Part shown: one piece after another, positions 1-7,242 of the stretch | Layout: each line of letters opens with the position of its first letter | Position numbering within the stretch: the stretch's first letter is position 1 | Source of the DNA: Pleomorphovibrio marinus | Lineage (GTDB): Bacteria > Bacteroidota > Bacteroidia > Cytophagales > Cyclobacteriaceae | Direction of reading: 5' to 3' | DNA: 34,299 nt | Assembly: GCF_003347495.1 (NCBI RefSeq) | Contig: NZ_QCXY01000019.1 | Span: forward strand, 1-34,299 | The notes under the pieces: generated by a model | Told to the model about the DNA's origin: nothing | The model's input: the letters and a program-made list of their open reading frames with translations, nothing else | Databases searched by the model: none | Position numbers and translations under genes: made by a program

Positions 1-27
1 GGTGGAGCTTTTTACTAGCAGTGCTGA

Positions 28-52
28 TTTAGGCGATAAAGGCGGTACCGCA
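28..52 (+). repeat. Left copy of a 25-nt imperfect direct repeat
   Basis: This stretch begins TTTAGGCGATAAAGGCG. It matches 34273-34297 at 21 of 25 positions in the same orientation. Looser similarity (a GAGC followed by a T-run and AGC) continues upstream of both copies. The two copies bracket the whole polysaccharide locus, which may be coincidence of a dispersed genomic repeat or a trace of how the island entered. Confidence 0.45.
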
Positions 53-207
53 GCTGCCAGTCTCCAAAACATTGGATAGACAAGGTCACTTGAATAACCC
101 CTTTATTGATTGGCAGAAGGATCACTATTTCTGCTTGTGGTGGGTTGCCAGAAATGCGGGCGTGCGGCTGGCAAGCGTGTTGGGCAGCTTCCCCCCACTT
201 CCTGGCC

Positions 208-225
208 CGAAGACTCCCGTCTTCG
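208..225. repeat. Hairpin, 7-bp stem
   Basis: CGAAGAC and GTCTTCG form a perfect 7-bp inverted repeat around a TCCC loop. No T-tract follows, so it does not look like an intrinsic terminator. It belongs to the cluster of inverted repeats in this gene-free stretch. Confidence 0.5.
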
Positions 226-230
226 TCCTA

Positions 231-272
231 GCTTGACCTTTTTGTTACTTTTTGGGTCAAGCCAAAAAGTAA
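231..272. repeat. Two mutually exclusive hairpins
   Basis: GCTTGACC (231-238) can pair with GGTCAAGC (255-262). Alternatively TTACTTTTTGG (245-255) can pair perfectly over 11 bp with CCAAAAAGTAA (262-272) around the loop GTCAAG. Positions 255 and 262 are shared, so the two folds compete. From memory, very similar A/T-rich inverted repeats recur in Bacteroidota intergenic DNA. Function unknown. Confidence 0.5.
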
Positions 273-420
273 AGAAGTAAATAGAGAAAGGAATGTCCAT
301 AGCAGCGATAAGAGTTGTTATAGCCATAACATTCTTGATATGTAGCGTCTTGGAGACGAAGAGACTGCGTACGTGAGAAATACCGGTTTCCCGAAATTTG
401 CAATTACGTGTACAAATAAA

Positions 421-437
421 GCCGATTTGCCATCGGC
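421..437. repeat. Hairpin, 6-bp stem
   Basis: GCCGAT pairs with ATCGGC around a 5-nt loop. The flanking DNA up to 560 is non-coding as far as I can read it and matches no element I can name. Confidence 0.4.
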
Positions 438-563
438 AGCTTGCACCTGCCTGTGGAAGACCACCGGATTTCGAGGGGCGATCCTTATCGGGTGACGCTA
501 TTGATTCCGAAGGTTAAGGGTTCGTACACCTAACCAAGGGCTTTCCTATAGATTTTGTACAAT

Positions 564-580
564 GGGGATTACAAATCCCC
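564..580. repeat. REP-like palindrome, first unit
   Basis: GGGGATT and AATCCCC form a perfect 7-bp stem around ACA. A second unit with the same GGGATT/AATCCC core follows 9 bases later at 590-612. Paired palindromes sharing a core are typical of REP-type dispersed elements, and similar GGATT/AATCC pairs occur between genes in Cytophagales genomes (from memory). Confidence 0.55.
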
Positions 581-589
581 TTTATCTGG

Positions 590-612
590 GTTCGGGATTT
601 CAAATCCCGAAC
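590..612. repeat. REP-like palindrome, second unit
   Basis: GTTCGGGATTT and AAATCCCGAAC form a perfect 11-bp inverted repeat around a single C. Its inner core matches the preceding unit at 564-580. No T-run follows, so I read the pair as a REP-like element rather than a terminator. No REP-associated transposase (RAYT) is visible in the window. Confidence 0.6.
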
Positions 613-879
613 AGCGGGTAGCGGGAATTCAACCGATTTACGCTAATCCAAAAAACAAGAAAAACCCCTTAAATTTTCCAACTATAAAAAATGCAATTCA
701 CACCCATAAAATTACTGATAACAAAAATATATCCCCTTTTCCTTTCCAAAACCAACTATAACTGCGTACTTTAAATATTGTTTCGGGGAGGGAGGTCCTA
801 ATGGGACTGAGGAGGCGAAGCTGTGCCCGCCCCGCAAAAACAAAACCAACTTATTAATTTTAAAATTACCAACCATTGC

Positions 880-928
880 CACCGCCCCCGGCGGTGTTAC
901 CGCACACGCCTCCATGAGGAGGAGGTGT
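880..928. repeat. GC-rich double hairpin upstream of the export operon
   Basis: CACCGCC (880-886) pairs perfectly with GGCGGTG (890-896) around CCC. Next, ACAC (904-907) and CCTCC (909-913) can pair with GGAGG (918-922) and GTGT (925-928) as an imperfect second stem. The pair lies 57-105 bases before the first gene and could fold in its leader RNA. There is no T-tract. Confidence 0.4.
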
Positions 929-984
929 CAGCGTATCAGGAAAAAAGTCACTCGATTTTTTATTTCTAAGGGATTCCCTTACTT

Positions 985-1851
985 TTGATATTTGGTAACA
1001 GGCAATCACACAATTCCAACTCATTGATCAAGTATGCTATTAGGCTGATCATCTTCGGCCTTTTTCTCGTGCAGGCAGTCTCCTGCGTCTCCAACGAACG
1101 TATTATTTATATGCAGGACAGAGGCACCGATGAGCCTCTGTACCAGGAACTGGAATTCGTTCCTTACCAAACCGAGAAGTACTTCCTGCAATACAATGAT
1201 GTGGTGGATGTCTCCATAAAGACCACTTCCCCGGAACTTAATGCCATCTTTGAATTGGCCATGAGTCAGCAGAGGCAAGGAATGGGAGGAGGAATGGGAG
1301 GAGGAATGATGAGTGGAGGAGATATCTTCTTTATGACAGGGTACACTGTAAATGAGGAGGGTAATGTGGAGCTGCCCCTGCTAGGTGAGGTACCCATAAT
1401 TGGGCTGACCACTCGGCAGGCCAAAGAGATGATAGAAGAACGCTTGCAAGAATTTGTCAATGAGGAGGATCTTTTCGTTAGGGTAAGGCTGGGGGGCATA
1501 CGCTTTTCCGCTTTGGGTGAATTCACCAATAATGGAAACTTTACCATACTCCAAAACCAAATCACTATCTATCAGGCCATTGCACATGCCGGGGATATGA
1601 CCACGGTGGCCAAACGGAATGAAGTGGTGCTGGTACGGCAATACCCAGAGGGCACCAAATCCTACCGCATTAACTTGAACGACAAACGTATTATGCAATC
1701 CGAGTTTTTCTTTATCCGCCCCAATGATATGCTCTATGCGGAGCCAATGAAAATCCGGGAATTGGGTACAGGAATCACCTTTATTCAGACGTTTCAACTG
1801 GCTGTTACTACTTTTTCTGCTGTATTACTGGTTTTAAATGTGGTAAACTAA
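985..1851 (+). CDS. wza: Wza-type outer-membrane polysaccharide export lipoprotein
   Basis: This is the periplasmic and outer-membrane export channel component that passes capsule or exopolysaccharide out of the cell with the Wzc-type partner encoded next (6 nt gap). A lipoprotein signal ends at Cys34 (hydrophobic LIIFGLFLVQAVSC). A poly_export domain follows (NEEGNVELPLLGEVPIIGL region, about residues 118-150), then an SLBB-like domain from about residue 165, and a hydrophobic C-terminal stretch (last about 25 residues) as in many Bacteroidota and BexD/Wza proteins. Residues 99-112 are a Gly/Met repeat, an unusual insertion. The start is TTG at 985. TTG at 1024 is a good alternative, because it would leave a more typical 21-residue lipoprotein signal. 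Family assignment is firm; the start is not. Confidence 0.9.
   Translation: MIFGNRQSHNSNSLIKYAIRLIIFGLFLVQAVSCVSNERIIYMQDRGTDEPLYQELEFVPYQTEKYFLQYNDVVDVSIKTTSPELNAIFELAMSQQRQGMGGGMGGGMMSGGDIFFMTGYTVNEEGNVELPLLGEVPIIGLTTRQAKEMIEERLQEFVNEEDLFVRVRLGGIRFSALGEFTNNGNFTILQNQITIYQAIAHAGDMTTVAKRNEVVLVRQYPEGTKSYRINLNDKRIMQSEFFFIRPNDMLYAEPMKIRELGTGITFIQTFQLAVTTFSAVLLVLNVVN
1279..1311 (+). repeat. In-frame 12-nt tandem repeat encoding Gly/Met
   Basis: The unit GGAATGGGAGGA occurs twice exactly (1279-1290, 1291-1302) and a third time partially. It encodes Met-Gly-Gly-Gly repeats in the Wza-like protein between the poly_export region and the part nearest the lipid anchor. Because the unit is a multiple of three, slippage would change linker length without shifting frame. 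Confidence 0.7.
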
Positions 1852-1857
1852 GTAAGT

Positions 1858-4272
1858 ATGAATTACTACCCTCCACCCTCCAACGGCCGCTCCCAAATTC
1901 CTTCGAATGAGCAGGATAGCTTTGACAATCTGGATCCCAAAAAGATTGTATTGCAGATCATTTCCATCTGGCATTATATCTTAGTTTCTATAGTATTAGC
2001 CTTAGGAATAGCCTATTTGCATCTAAGGCAAACTGTACCTCAATATGAAGTAAAAAGTAAGTTCTTCATTAAGGAAAAAGATGCAAGCTTCGGGATTTTT
2101 GAGGATGTGGCTGGAATAGGTCAGAATGAAATGGGACTTGTCAACCAGATTATTATGCTTAAATCCAGACCCATTGCCGAGGCTACTTTGAGGCAATTGG
2201 ATTTTGATGTGGAGTATTATACCCAGGGGGTGTTTATAAAAAAGGAACATTACGCTAGCACCCCTATACGTGCAGAGGTGGACTGGACCCAACCTCAACT
2301 AGTTAATGGGGATATTACCGTGAAATGGAATGATAATACTTCTTTTACTCTTCAATTTAAAGAGGAGGAATATACCCAACTCTTTCCGCAAGGGGAAGGC
2401 CGGTCAAAAATTTTAGCACCTGAATTAGGAAAGAGGTCTTTTAGTTTCGGTCAACTAGTAGAACTCCCCTATTTGCGCTTTACATTGTATAAGACCAATA
2501 CCGATAATGAAGGGGAAATGATCCTACGTTTCAGGGATATCCCAGACTTGGTCAATCAATATACCGGTGGAAGGTTAAAGATCGAACCCGCAGAAAAACA
2601 GTCATCCATTTTGGAGTTAACCCTGCAAACCCCTACACCAGTAAAAGGTAGAAATTACCTAGATAAATTGCATGATGTCTATTTGCAAAATGAACTGGAG
2701 GAAAAGAATGTGGCGGCTACCAATACCATTGAGTTTATTGATGCTCAACTGGTGAGTTTGTCAGATTCACTGATGTATATAGAAAACAGACTTGAAAGTT
2801 TTCGGACCAATAATAGCATTTATAACCTCTCTTCAGAAGGATCTGCTATTTTTCAAGAGCTATCAGCGTTGGAAAGAGAATTGGCACAAGAGGAATTTAA
2901 AAAGGAATATTATCAGCAATTAGGTAATTATTTAATAAGGGAGGATTATAATGACATTATAGTTCCCTCGGGATTGGGAATACAGGATCCTATATTAAAT
3001 ACATTGATTGAAAACCTGTTGCGTTTACAGGCAGAGAAATCAATGCACCTCGCCCGCCTAACCGAGGGTTCCCCTCCTGTGCGCGAGGTTAACCGCAAAA
3101 TAGCTGATTTGAACCGTAGCATCCGGGAGTTATTGGGTAATGTACAGCAAAATGCCCAGTTGATTATTGGGGACTTACGGGGAAGAATTACCCGAATAGA
3201 AGGGGAATTTAGCCGACTTCCGCAGACAGAGCAAAATTTGATGCGCATCCAACGAGAGTTTACACTTAATGAGGGACTATATACCTACTTGCTCCAAAAA
3301 CGAGCAGAATCCGCCATTACCCGTGCCTCCAATACCCCTTCCAATAAAGTCATAGAGAATGCATTGATCAATAATGCTCCAATTAGTCCAAGGGGAGCTA
3401 AAGTATATGCCATTGCCTTTATGCTAGGGATGATTTTACCTATTGGATATGTAATTGCAAAGCTCTTACTGGAAAATAAAGTAAAGGATATACACGAGTT
3501 GGAAAAATTATCGGATCTTTCCTTGTTGGCACAAATCCCTTATGCAGAGAGTCCGGTTAAATTAGTGGTATTTAACCAACCCCGGTCCGGTGTCACAGAG
3601 TCCTTTAGGACCCTTAGGGCCAATCTCAATTTTATTTTGCCTAAAGATAAGGTGCCCATCATTATGCTGACGTCTAATATTTCAGGGGAGGGCAAATCCT
3701 TCTGTGCCATGAACTTGGCCTCTGTTTATGCTTTATCGGGAAAGAAAATTCTACTTATTGGTTGCGATATGCGTAAACCCAAATTATTTGATGATTTCGG
3801 CTTAAGCAATGTCAAGGGTCTTTCCTCTTATTTAAGTCAACAGGAGATAGACCCGTATGCAGTAATACAAACTACCTCATTTCCCAACCTGGACATTATA
3901 GCCTCCGGTCCGATACCTCCTAATCCTGCGGAATTATTGATGACGGATCGTTTTTCCCAATTAGTGGAAAAGGTAAAGGAAAACTTTGATATGATTATTT
4001 TAGATACACCTCCCGTAGGGTTGGTATCGGAGTCGCTGGAATTATTACAATTATCTGACTTGGCTTTATTTGTTTTACGCTACAATTATAGCATAAAACC
4101 CTTTATTCAGCATATCAATACCTTAAAAAAACAACATAAGCTAAAAAACACCTATTTGGTTTTTAATGGTATTGATAAATCTGCCCAAGCCTATGGTTAC
4201 AGTGGGTATGGTTACGGATATGGGTACTATGCGGAGGATAAGGGGAAAAAGTTCAAATCAAAAGTTAAGTAA
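1858..4272 (+). CDS. wzc: Wzc-type chain-length determinant and BY-kinase
   Basis: An inner-membrane protein of 804 residues that sets polysaccharide chain length and, through cycles of tyrosine autophosphorylation, controls export with Wza. A first membrane segment lies at about residues 37-57. A long periplasmic Wzz/GNVR region with coiled-coil stretches follows, and a second membrane segment lies at about 515-535. The cytoplasmic kinase has an ESFRTLR oligomerisation motif, Walker A SGEGKS (about 609-614), Walker A' CDMRKP (Asp637) and Walker B IILDTPP (Asp716). The tail from about residue 779 is a Tyr cluster (YGYSGYGYGYGYY), the expected phosphorylation site. Domain order and length match fused Wzc proteins. 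No cognate Wzb phosphatase is in the window. Confidence 0.93.
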   Translation: MNYYPPPSNGRSQIPSNEQDSFDNLDPKKIVLQIISIWHYILVSIVLALGIAYLHLRQTVPQYEVKSKFFIKEKDASFGIFEDVAGIGQNEMGLVNQIIMLKSRPIAEATLRQLDFDVEYYTQGVFIKKEHYASTPIRAEVDWTQPQLVNGDITVKWNDNTSFTLQFKEEEYTQLFPQGEGRSKILAPELGKRSFSFGQLVELPYLRFTLYKTNTDNEGEMILRFRDIPDLVNQYTGGRLKIEPAEKQSSILELTLQTPTPVKGRNYLDKLHDVYLQNELEEKNVAATNTIEFIDAQLVSLSDSLMYIENRLESFRTNNSIYNLSSEGSAIFQELSALERELAQEEFKKEYYQQLGNYLIREDYNDIIVPSGLGIQDPILNTLIENLLRLQAEKSMHLARLTEGSPPVREVNRKIADLNRSIRELLGNVQQNAQLIIGDLRGRITRIEGEFSRLPQTEQNLMRIQREFTLNEGLYTYLLQKRAESAITRASNTPSNKVIENALINNAPISPRGAKVYAIAFMLGMILPIGYVIAKLLLENKVKDIHELEKLSDLSLLAQIPYAESPVKLVVFNQPRSGVTESFRTLRANLNFILPKDKVPIIMLTSNISGEGKSFCAMNLASVYALSGKKILLIGCDMRKPKLFDDFGLSNVKGLSSYLSQQEIDPYAVIQTTSFPNLDIIASGPIPPNPAELLMTDRFSQLVEKVKENFDMIILDTPPVGLVSESLELLQLSDLALFVLRYNYSIKPFIQHINTLKKQHKLKNTYLVFNGIDKSAQAYGYSGYGYGYGYYAEDKGKKFKSKVK

Positions 4273-4356
4273 CTTAAACAGCCATTAATTATTACCTCAA
4301 TCTTAAACCATTTTTTTTGATTACATGTTAATTGGATTCCTTATTTTGTGTTCCAT

Positions 4357-6147
4357 ATGATAAAAAAAGCACTAAAACGTATATTTTCAAATCTTCATTG
4401 GTTCTTTACCTATTTGGGTTATAAAATATTTTTAGCAGCCTTTATTTCCATTGTGGTCGGTGTATTGGATGGGTTTGGGTTGACCCTATTTTTGCCTCTC
4501 TTGCAGATGGTCAGTGGAGATGGAACGGTGGAAGCAGAGCCTATGGGAAATCTGGGCTTTATATTGGAGGGAATAAATGCTGTGGGAATTCAGATAACGC
4601 TATTATCTATTCTCCTTTTCATGGTGTTCTTTTTTTCTTTGAAAGGTCTTGCCGTTTATGGCAATAAAATTTATTCAGTCGCACTTCAACAGCAACTAAT
4701 TCGAAAAATTAGGTTGTCTTTACTACGTTCTCTTAACCAAGTAAATTTTAAGTACTTTGTTAAGTCCGATGTTGGAAGGATACAAAATACTATGACAGGA
4801 GAAGTTGGTAGAGTTCAACAAGCGTATCAAGCATACTTTCTATCGTTACAGCAATTAATTATGGTGCTGGTTTATGCAGGGTTTGCATTCTTTGTAGATT
4901 TTCAATTTGCCCTGTTGGTAGCTGTAGGAGGGGTTTTGACTAATTTATTGTACAGCTCCATTTACAAAAAGACCAAGGGAGCCAGTCGGAAATTAACCGG
5001 CGAAAGTAATGTGTATCAAGGTCAGGTGATTCAGCATATTGCGCATTTTAAGTACTTGAGGGCAACAGGCATGGCTAGGAAATTTTCTAATCATTTGGAA
5101 AAAACCATTAAAAAAATAGAGCAAAGCAGAAAAAGGATAGGTGAATTGGCAGGTATTTTAGAGGCCGCAAGAGAACCTATGCTTATTTCAGTAATCACGG
5201 CCGTAATTTTGATCCAAGTATACTATATGGGCGGTAGTCTTGGCCCTATACTTATTTCTTTATTGTTTTTTTATCGAGCACTTACCTCATTGACTGCTAT
5301 GCAAAATGCATGGAACCGATTTTTGGAAGTGAGTGGTTCACTAGAGAATATGCAGGCTTTTCAACATGAGTTAACATCCAATAAGGGAAAAGATGGGATA
5401 ATACCATTTAATGGCTTGATTGAAAGGATCCAGCTAAAAGGAGTATGCTTTGGATATGCAAAGATAAAAATTTTAAAAGAGATTGACCTTGATATAGTTA
5501 AAAATCAAAGCATTGCCCTGGTGGGGGAAAGTGGAAGTGGAAAAACTACCTTGGTGAATTTGATTGCAGGCCTGTTACCAGCTGAGAAGGGTGAATTGAG
5601 TGTAGATGGAATTTCATTTACACAGCTCAACAAGGAAAGTTACCAAAGAAGAATTGGTTATATCACTCAAGAACCAGTTATTTTTAATGATAGTATTTTT
5701 AACAATGTTACCTTTTGGGCTGAAGCCAGTCGGGAAAACCTTCGACGATTTTGGGGCGTCATGGAACAAGCATCCCTTAAAGAATTTGTAATAGAATTGT
5801 CGGAAGCAGAACATACAGAATTAGGGAACAATGGTATCAATCTCAGTGGAGGGCAAAAACAGAGAATTTCTATAGCTAGAGAACTATTTAAAAGTGTAGA
5901 TATCTTAATATTAGATGAAGCTACTTCAGCATTGGATACAGAGACTGAACGTAATATCCAGGATAGTATTGAAGCACTCAAGGGAAATTATACTTTAATT
6001 ATTGTAGCACACCGTTTATCAACTATAAAAAGCGTTGACCAAATCGTAATGATAACGGAAGGGAGAGTAGAATATGTTGCTCCCTTCAAAGAACTCATGA
6101 AGATGTCAACTAAATTTAAACGTATGGTTACATTACAAGAGATTTGA
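4357..6147 (+). CDS. ABC exporter/flippase, MsbA/PglK type half-transporter
   Basis: A fused membrane and ATPase half-transporter that would act as a homodimer to move a lipid-linked saccharide or other amphiphile across the inner membrane. The N-terminal half carries about six membrane segments (roughly residues 15-320). The nucleotide-binding domain has Walker A GESGSGKTT (about 390-398), signature LSGGQ (about 496-500), Walker B ILILDEATSALD (about 520-530) and the H-loop VAHRLS (about 550-555). Length (596 residues) is usual for PglK or MsbA. ATG 4357 is chosen over GTG 4348, which would add three residues. No Wzx/MOP flippase is in the window, so this may flip the repeat unit (inference). 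It could instead export the product of the metabolic genes that follow 7 nt downstream. Confidence 0.88.
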   Translation: MIKKALKRIFSNLHWFFTYLGYKIFLAAFISIVVGVLDGFGLTLFLPLLQMVSGDGTVEAEPMGNLGFILEGINAVGIQITLLSILLFMVFFFSLKGLAVYGNKIYSVALQQQLIRKIRLSLLRSLNQVNFKYFVKSDVGRIQNTMTGEVGRVQQAYQAYFLSLQQLIMVLVYAGFAFFVDFQFALLVAVGGVLTNLLYSSIYKKTKGASRKLTGESNVYQGQVIQHIAHFKYLRATGMARKFSNHLEKTIKKIEQSRKRIGELAGILEAAREPMLISVITAVILIQVYYMGGSLGPILISLLFFYRALTSLTAMQNAWNRFLEVSGSLENMQAFQHELTSNKGKDGIIPFNGLIERIQLKGVCFGYAKIKILKEIDLDIVKNQSIALVGESGSGKTTLVNLIAGLLPAEKGELSVDGISFTQLNKESYQRRIGYITQEPVIFNDSIFNNVTFWAEASRENLRRFWGVMEQASLKEFVIELSEAEHTELGNNGINLSGGQKQRISIARELFKSVDILILDEATSALDTETERNIQDSIEALKGNYTLIIVAHRLSTIKSVDQIVMITEGRVEYVAPFKELMKMSTKFKRMVTLQEI

Positions 6148-6154
6148 AAATCGC

Positions 6155-7240
6155 ATGATCCCTGTAACCCGTCCTTTTTCTCCTCCTATTGAAGAATACC
6201 ATGAACTGCTTCAAGGAATTTGGCAGCGTAGCTGGTTTACCAATAATGGACCATTGGTAAATGATCTTGAATTAAAATTGAAAAGGTATTTAGGAATTAA
6301 GCATTTGCTATATCTAGGAAATGGAACAATTGCTATTCAAATTGCATTGAAGGCCTTAAAAATTGATAAAGAAGTAATAACCACACCTTTTTCCTACGTA
6401 GCAACCACAAGTAGCCTTGTTTGGGAAGGTTGTACACCTGTTTATGTTGATATCCATCCCGAAAGTTTGAATATTGACCCCACAAAGATTGAAGTAGCTA
6501 TCACTAAAAATACTCAGGCAATTTTGGCTACCCATTGTTTTGGGAATCCCTGTGATGTTGAAGCGATTCAGGAAATTGCAGATAAATATGGTCTAAAGGT
6601 GATCTATGATGCAGCACATTGTTTTGGGACTAAATATAAAGGGGAAAGTATTTTTAGATGGGGAGATATCAGTACTACAAGTTTTCATGCAACTAAATTA
6701 TTCCATACAGTAGAAGGCGGTGCTGTATTCACAAAAAATCCCGAACTCCTAAGGGTTATGGCCTATAAAAGAAATTTCGGGCACAAAGGCTTTGAAGATT
6801 TTCATGGTGTTGGAATCAATGGGAAAAACTCAGAGTTTCATGCGGCTATGGGATTAGTGAATTTGAAATATATCGGTTCAATTCTTGAACGAAGAAAAAA
6901 GCAATCCCTATTTTATGACAAGTACTTGGGTAGTCAAGAATTTCAAAAGGTTCAAATCCAGCACGGAAGCGAGTTTAATTATGCCTACTACCCTTTAAGA
7001 TTTGAAAGCGAAGCCGTAACAAAAAAAGTAAAGCAATCACTCGAGTCAGCAGAAATTTTTCCAAGGAGGTACTTTTATCCTAGTTTAGGTACTTTAAATT
7101 ATGTATCGCCTCCATGTACACCGATTGCCGATGAAAACTCAGCTCGCATTCTATGTCTTCCTCTCTATCACGACCTAAGCGAAATGGAACAAAAGTTAAT
7201 TTGCAGAAAAATTTTAAGAACAATTAATTATAACAGTTAA
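6155..7240 (+). CDS. DegT/DnrJ/EryC1/StrS-family aminotransferase
   Basis: A PLP-dependent aminotransferase of the type that aminates keto sugars linked to nucleotides, usually with Glu as donor. The internal aldimine lysine is Lys181 in SFHATKLFH, and the pyridine-nitrogen aspartate is Asp152 in YDAAHCFG. The opening NNGPL and LGNGTIAIQIAL stretches are typical of the fold, and 361 residues is normal. It starts 7 nt after the ABC exporter stop and ends 2 nt before a C-C lyase. No 4,6-dehydratase or nucleotidyltransferase is present here to make its usual sugar substrate. Either those are encoded elsewhere, or it aminates a non-sugar ketone made by its neighbours. I cannot decide the substrate from sequence. 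Confidence 0.9.
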   Translation: MIPVTRPFSPPIEEYHELLQGIWQRSWFTNNGPLVNDLELKLKRYLGIKHLLYLGNGTIAIQIALKALKIDKEVITTPFSYVATTSSLVWEGCTPVYVDIHPESLNIDPTKIEVAITKNTQAILATHCFGNPCDVEAIQEIADKYGLKVIYDAAHCFGTKYKGESIFRWGDISTTSFHATKLFHTVEGGAVFTKNPELLRVMAYKRNFGHKGFEDFHGVGINGKNSEFHAAMGLVNLKYIGSILERRKKQSLFYDKYLGSQEFQKVQIQHGSEFNYAYYPLRFESEAVTKKVKQSLESAEIFPRRYFYPSLGTLNYVSPPCTPIADENSARILCLPLYHDLSEMEQKLICRKILRTINYNS

Positions 7241-7242
7241 AA

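Larger units (their letters stand above)
1..984. other. Gene-free, hairpin-rich upstream region
   Basis: I find no credible protein-coding gene, tRNA or rRNA here. The short open frames have no recognisable domains and run through inverted repeats. The region holds several hairpins (208-225, 231-272, 421-437, 564-580, 590-612, 880-896, 904-928) and a sequence at 28-52 that recurs near the window end. The last 100 bases precede the first gene of the export operon and should hold its promoter. I cannot place one with confidence: a TAnnTTTG-like element at 980-987 overlaps the proposed start codon and has no clear upstream partner. Confidence 0.7.

Noticed and set aside
555-761. Open frame of 68 codons
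   Set aside because: It runs straight through two palindromes (564-580 and 590-612) and has no domain or plausible start context, so it is treated as non-coding.
980-987. TACTTTTG resembling the Bacteroidota -7 promoter box TAnnTTTG
   Set aside because: It overlaps the TTG start codon and has no TTTG partner about 20 bases upstream. It would only make sense if translation starts at 1024, so it is not called as a promoter.
4316-4348. TTTG and TATTTTG elements before the ABC transporter gene, possible promoter
   Set aside because: The spacing (22 bases) and the -7 element do not match the Bacteroidota consensus well, and the element overlaps a possible GTG start.
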